64,000 nt of DNA, taken from the NCBI RefSeq assembly GCF_001482285.1, contig NZ_LOEP01000033.1, positions 1-64,000 of the forward strand, given 5' to 3'. The translations under genes were made by a program, and so were the position numbers. This stretch comes from Haloferax sp. Q22 (GTDB lineage Archaea > Halobacteriota > Halobacteria > Halobacteriales > Haloferacaceae). Within the stretch, counting starts at the first letter, position 1. Each line of letters opens with the position of its first letter. The notes under the pieces were generated by a model, which saw nothing but the letters and a program-made list of their open reading frames with translations, was not told the origin of the DNA and ran no database searches. Of this stretch, positions 61,959 through 64,000 are shown one piece after another.

Positions 61959-63322
61959 GCGTCCGCGACGACTTTACCGCCCGCATCCCGGGCGGCGACG
62001 CGGGCCTCATCGTGCTGGTTCTCCTCGCGACGTACCTCGCGTACGTCCTCGCGGGGCTCGTCCTCGGATACACGCTCCGCGGACAGCTCAACTCCATCGC
62101 GACGCTGACGTTCTACATCGGCGTCTTCGCCATGCTGTCGCTCGCGCTCAACCTCCATTGGGGGTACACCGGGCTGTTCAACATCGGTATTGTCGGCTTC
62201 ATGGCCGTCGGCGTCTACGTCACGGCCATCGTGACGAAGCCGACGTACGTCGCCGGCGGCGCAGCGCAGGTCGGCGGCCTCGGCCTGCCGCTTTGGGTCG
62301 GCATCCTCGCTGGGATGCTCGCGGCCGCGCTCTTGGGACTCGTGGTTGCGCTCCCGGCGCTCCGGTTGCGGGCGGACTACTTGGCTATCGTCACCATCGC
62401 CATGTCGGAAATCGTCCGGTTCAGCTTCCTCTCGGGCGAACTCCAGCAGTTCCAGCTGTTCGGTAACCGCGTCGGATTCGGCGGCGGGTCGGGTCTCATC
62501 CTCGACTTCGCTCCGCCGCTGGAGGCGCTGCTTCGCGGCGTCGGTCTCTGGAACGGGTATCTCGGCTTCGTCGATGCCTTCCAAGTCCTCGTGCCGAGGA
62601 ACCCCAAGCCAGTCGTCGACGGCCTCGTCTACGGGCTGTTGCTCCTCGGGTTCGTCGCGGCGTTCTACTGGCTTCTCAAGCGCACCGGCGAATCGCCGTT
62701 CGGTCGCGTGCTGAAGGCCATCCGCGAGGACGAGGACGTCGCGAACGCCCTCGGAAAGAACACCGACCGGTTCAAAATCAAGTCGTTCATGCTCGGCTGT
62801 GCGCTCATGGGGCTCGCCGGCATCCTCTGGCTCGTCCCGCAGGGCGCGGTGACCCCGAACTTCTTCCGCCCGCGCGTGACGTTCTTTGTCTGGATCGCAC
62901 TCATCATCGGCGGGGCCGGTTCGAACACGGGGAGCGTCCTCGGCGGCGCCGTCTTCGCGGCGGTGCTCTACCAGGGGCCGCGGTACTTCCAGAACCTCGT
63001 GTCGGCGGTGTTCCCCAACCTCGACTCGCCGTCCGGCTTCGGGCAGGCCATCTCGCCGCTCATCTCGCAGTTCGACCCCGTGCCGTTCCTCCTGTACACG
63101 GTCGACAGCATCCGGCAGCTCCAACTGGTCGTGATGGGGCTCGTGCTCATCTGGCTGATGCACAACCGGCCGGAGGGGATGCTCGGCTACCGCAAGGAGA
63201 CGGCGTCCGTCATCCCGCTGTCGCGGCCGAAGTCGATGGCCGCCGACGGCGGCAGCGACGACTCGGTCCGCACCGACGGCGGCGTCGATTCCCCGGCTCA
63301 GGGAGGTGAGACCGATGAGTGA
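61955..63322 (+). CDS. livM: Branched-chain amino-acid ABC transporter permease LivM
   Basis: 455 residues, longer than the usual LivM, with about ten helices. Family regions are LSLALNLHWGYTGLFNIGIV and GRVLKAIREDEDVANALGKN, which is the coupling helix facing the ATPases. A disordered acidic tail (SMAADGGSDDSVRTDGGVDS) replaces the normal short end. Translation is coupled on both sides: ATGA with livH and an 8-base overlap with livG. It forms the heterodimeric channel with LivH. Confidence 0.92.
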   Translation: MSVRDDFTARIPGGDAGLIVLVLLATYLAYVLAGLVLGYTLRGQLNSIATLTFYIGVFAMLSLALNLHWGYTGLFNIGIVGFMAVGVYVTAIVTKPTYVAGGAAQVGGLGLPLWVGILAGMLAAALLGLVVALPALRLRADYLAIVTIAMSEIVRFSFLSGELQQFQLFGNRVGFGGGSGLILDFAPPLEALLRGVGLWNGYLGFVDAFQVLVPRNPKPVVDGLVYGLLLLGFVAAFYWLLKRTGESPFGRVLKAIREDEDVANALGKNTDRFKIKSFMLGCALMGLAGILWLVPQGAVTPNFFRPRVTFFVWIALIIGGAGSNTGSVLGGAVFAAVLYQGPRYFQNLVSAVFPNLDSPSGFGQAISPLISQFDPVPFLLYTVDSIRQLQLVVMGLVLIWLMHNRPEGMLGYRKETASVIPLSRPKSMAADGGSDDSVRTDGGVDSPAQGGETDE

Positions 63323-64000
63323 CGCCGCGGACCAGCCGGTCGAAGACGTAGCAAACAAGGTCGACGAAGGGGCGCTCGGCGCGTTCGCCTCCGGCGTCGA
63401 AACGTCGGTCGACTACCCGCTTCAGGTCGAAGGTCTGGAGAAGTCCTTCGGTGGCATCACCGCCGTCGACGGGGCCAGCTTCGAGGTCGAAGCCGGGTCG
63501 CTCACGGGTCTCATCGGCCCCAACGGGGCCGGCAAGTCGACGACGTTCAACCTCATCACGGGCATGCTCAAGCCCGACGCCGGCACGGTCACGTTCAACG
63601 GCGAGGACATTACCGGCGAGGAGCCGCACGAAATCGCCAATCGGGGGATGGTTCGGACGTTCCAGATCGCCCGCGAACTGAGCGAGATGACCGTCCTCGA
63701 GAACATGATGCTGGCGCCGAAACACCAGCGCGGCGAGACGCTGTGGCGCTCCGTCATGCCGGGCGTCCGCGACGACGTCCGCGAACAGGAAGAGGAACTG
63801 CTCGAACGCGTCTGGGAGGTGCTCGACTTCTTCGACATCGCCCACATCGCAGAGGAGTACGCGGGTAACCTCTCCGGCGGGCAGCGCAAGCTTCTCGAGA
63901 TGGCGCGGGCGCTTCTGACCGACCCAGACATGCTGCTCTTGGACGAGCCGTTCGCCGGGGTCAACCCCACACTGGAGAAGAAACTGCTCGAACACGTACA
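63315..64000 (+). CDS. livG: Branched-chain amino-acid ABC transporter ATP-binding protein LivG (cut by the window end)
   Basis: At least 228 residues are visible. Walker A GPNGAGKST at residues 68-76, signature LSGGQRKLLEMARALL, Walker B MLLLDEPFAGVNP. The Lys/Gln-rich region between them is normal for LivG. A 35-residue acidic N-terminal extension (DQPVEDVANKVDEGALGAFA) precedes the family start LQVEGLEKSFGGITAVDGA. It powers transport with LivH and LivM; LivF is expected to follow. The ATG at 63315 overlaps the livM stop. Confidence 0.95.
   Translation, partial: MSDAADQPVEDVANKVDEGALGAFASGVETSVDYPLQVEGLEKSFGGITAVDGASFEVEAGSLTGLIGPNGAGKSTTFNLITGMLKPDAGTVTFNGEDITGEEPHEIANRGMVRTFQIARELSEMTVLENMMLAPKHQRGETLWRSVMPGVRDDVREQEEELLERVWEVLDFFDIAHIAEEYAGNLSGGQRKLLEMARALLTDPDMLLLDEPFAGVNPTLEKKLLEHV

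Noticed and set aside
61799-63358. 519-codon minus-strand frame opposite livM
   Set aside because: Shadow of livM. The Arg/Glu-rich product has no membrane segments or family features.

Overview
The window is a piece of a haloarchaeal chromosome, most like Haloferax. Base composition is high in GC, the predicted proteins are strongly acidic, and many genes have an archaeal TATA box about 25 bases before the start codon (leaderless transcripts). Several families are typical of Halobacteria: TbsP, DUF4013, UPF0179, DUF5820, a DUF7344-type winged helix and short CxxC zinc-finger proteins. The genus is inferred from protein resemblance only. Genes are densely packed on both strands. Apart from possible insertion-sequence traces near base 1 and at 19.5-20.2 kb there is no clear mobile element, and no CRISPR array.

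Layout. 0-10 kb: a 5'-truncated mscS, a GNAT acetyltransferase, membrane proteins, then rqcH, two DUF4013 paralogues and pelota (ribosome rescue), a Tat-exported protein and an ornithine cyclodeaminase-family enzyme. 10-20 kb: MFS transporter, DUF3054 protein, methyltransferase, GNAT, flap endonuclease FEN1, a Tat protein, a class III aminotransferase, an AI-2E-type exporter and a PadR regulator, followed by 0.67 kb without a gene. 20-31 kb: small zinc proteins, Nudix hydrolase, folD, DUF211-VIT pair and glyA (one-carbon metabolism), the regulator TbsP, an orphan YcaO, a DUF63 protein, an Lrp regulator and an inositol monophosphatase-family enzyme. 31-36 kb: a poorly coding stretch, tRNA-Leu(CAA), a nickel/cobalt permease, DUF309, an M14/AstE-type hydrolase, HAD hydrolase, UPF0179 and DUF5820.

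36.3-45.1 kb is a tight operon: two different PrkA-type ATPase kinases, a YeaH/DUF444 vWA protein, SpoVR, then a membrane-anchored winged-helix protein. It has a long leader. This is the most system-like locus in the window. It is followed by a DASH cryptochrome, DsbB, an MgtC/DUF4010 transporter, tRNA-Glu(UUC) with two 129-bp tandem repeats derived partly from its 3' end, and a fused 3-hydroxyacyl-CoA dehydrogenase/enoyl-CoA hydratase.

51.5-64 kb: an AlkA-type glycosylase; a RimK ATP-grasp ligase fused to a retropepsin-like RimB domain, divergent from an AspA-type hydrolase (a probable amide-bond making and breaking pair); sdhCDBA; a degenerate tRNA-like gene; a small winged-helix regulator inside an apparent self-operator; two micro-proteins; tRNA-Thr(UGU); a GNAT; and the start of a branched-chain amino-acid ABC transporter operon (livH, livM, livG cut by the window end).
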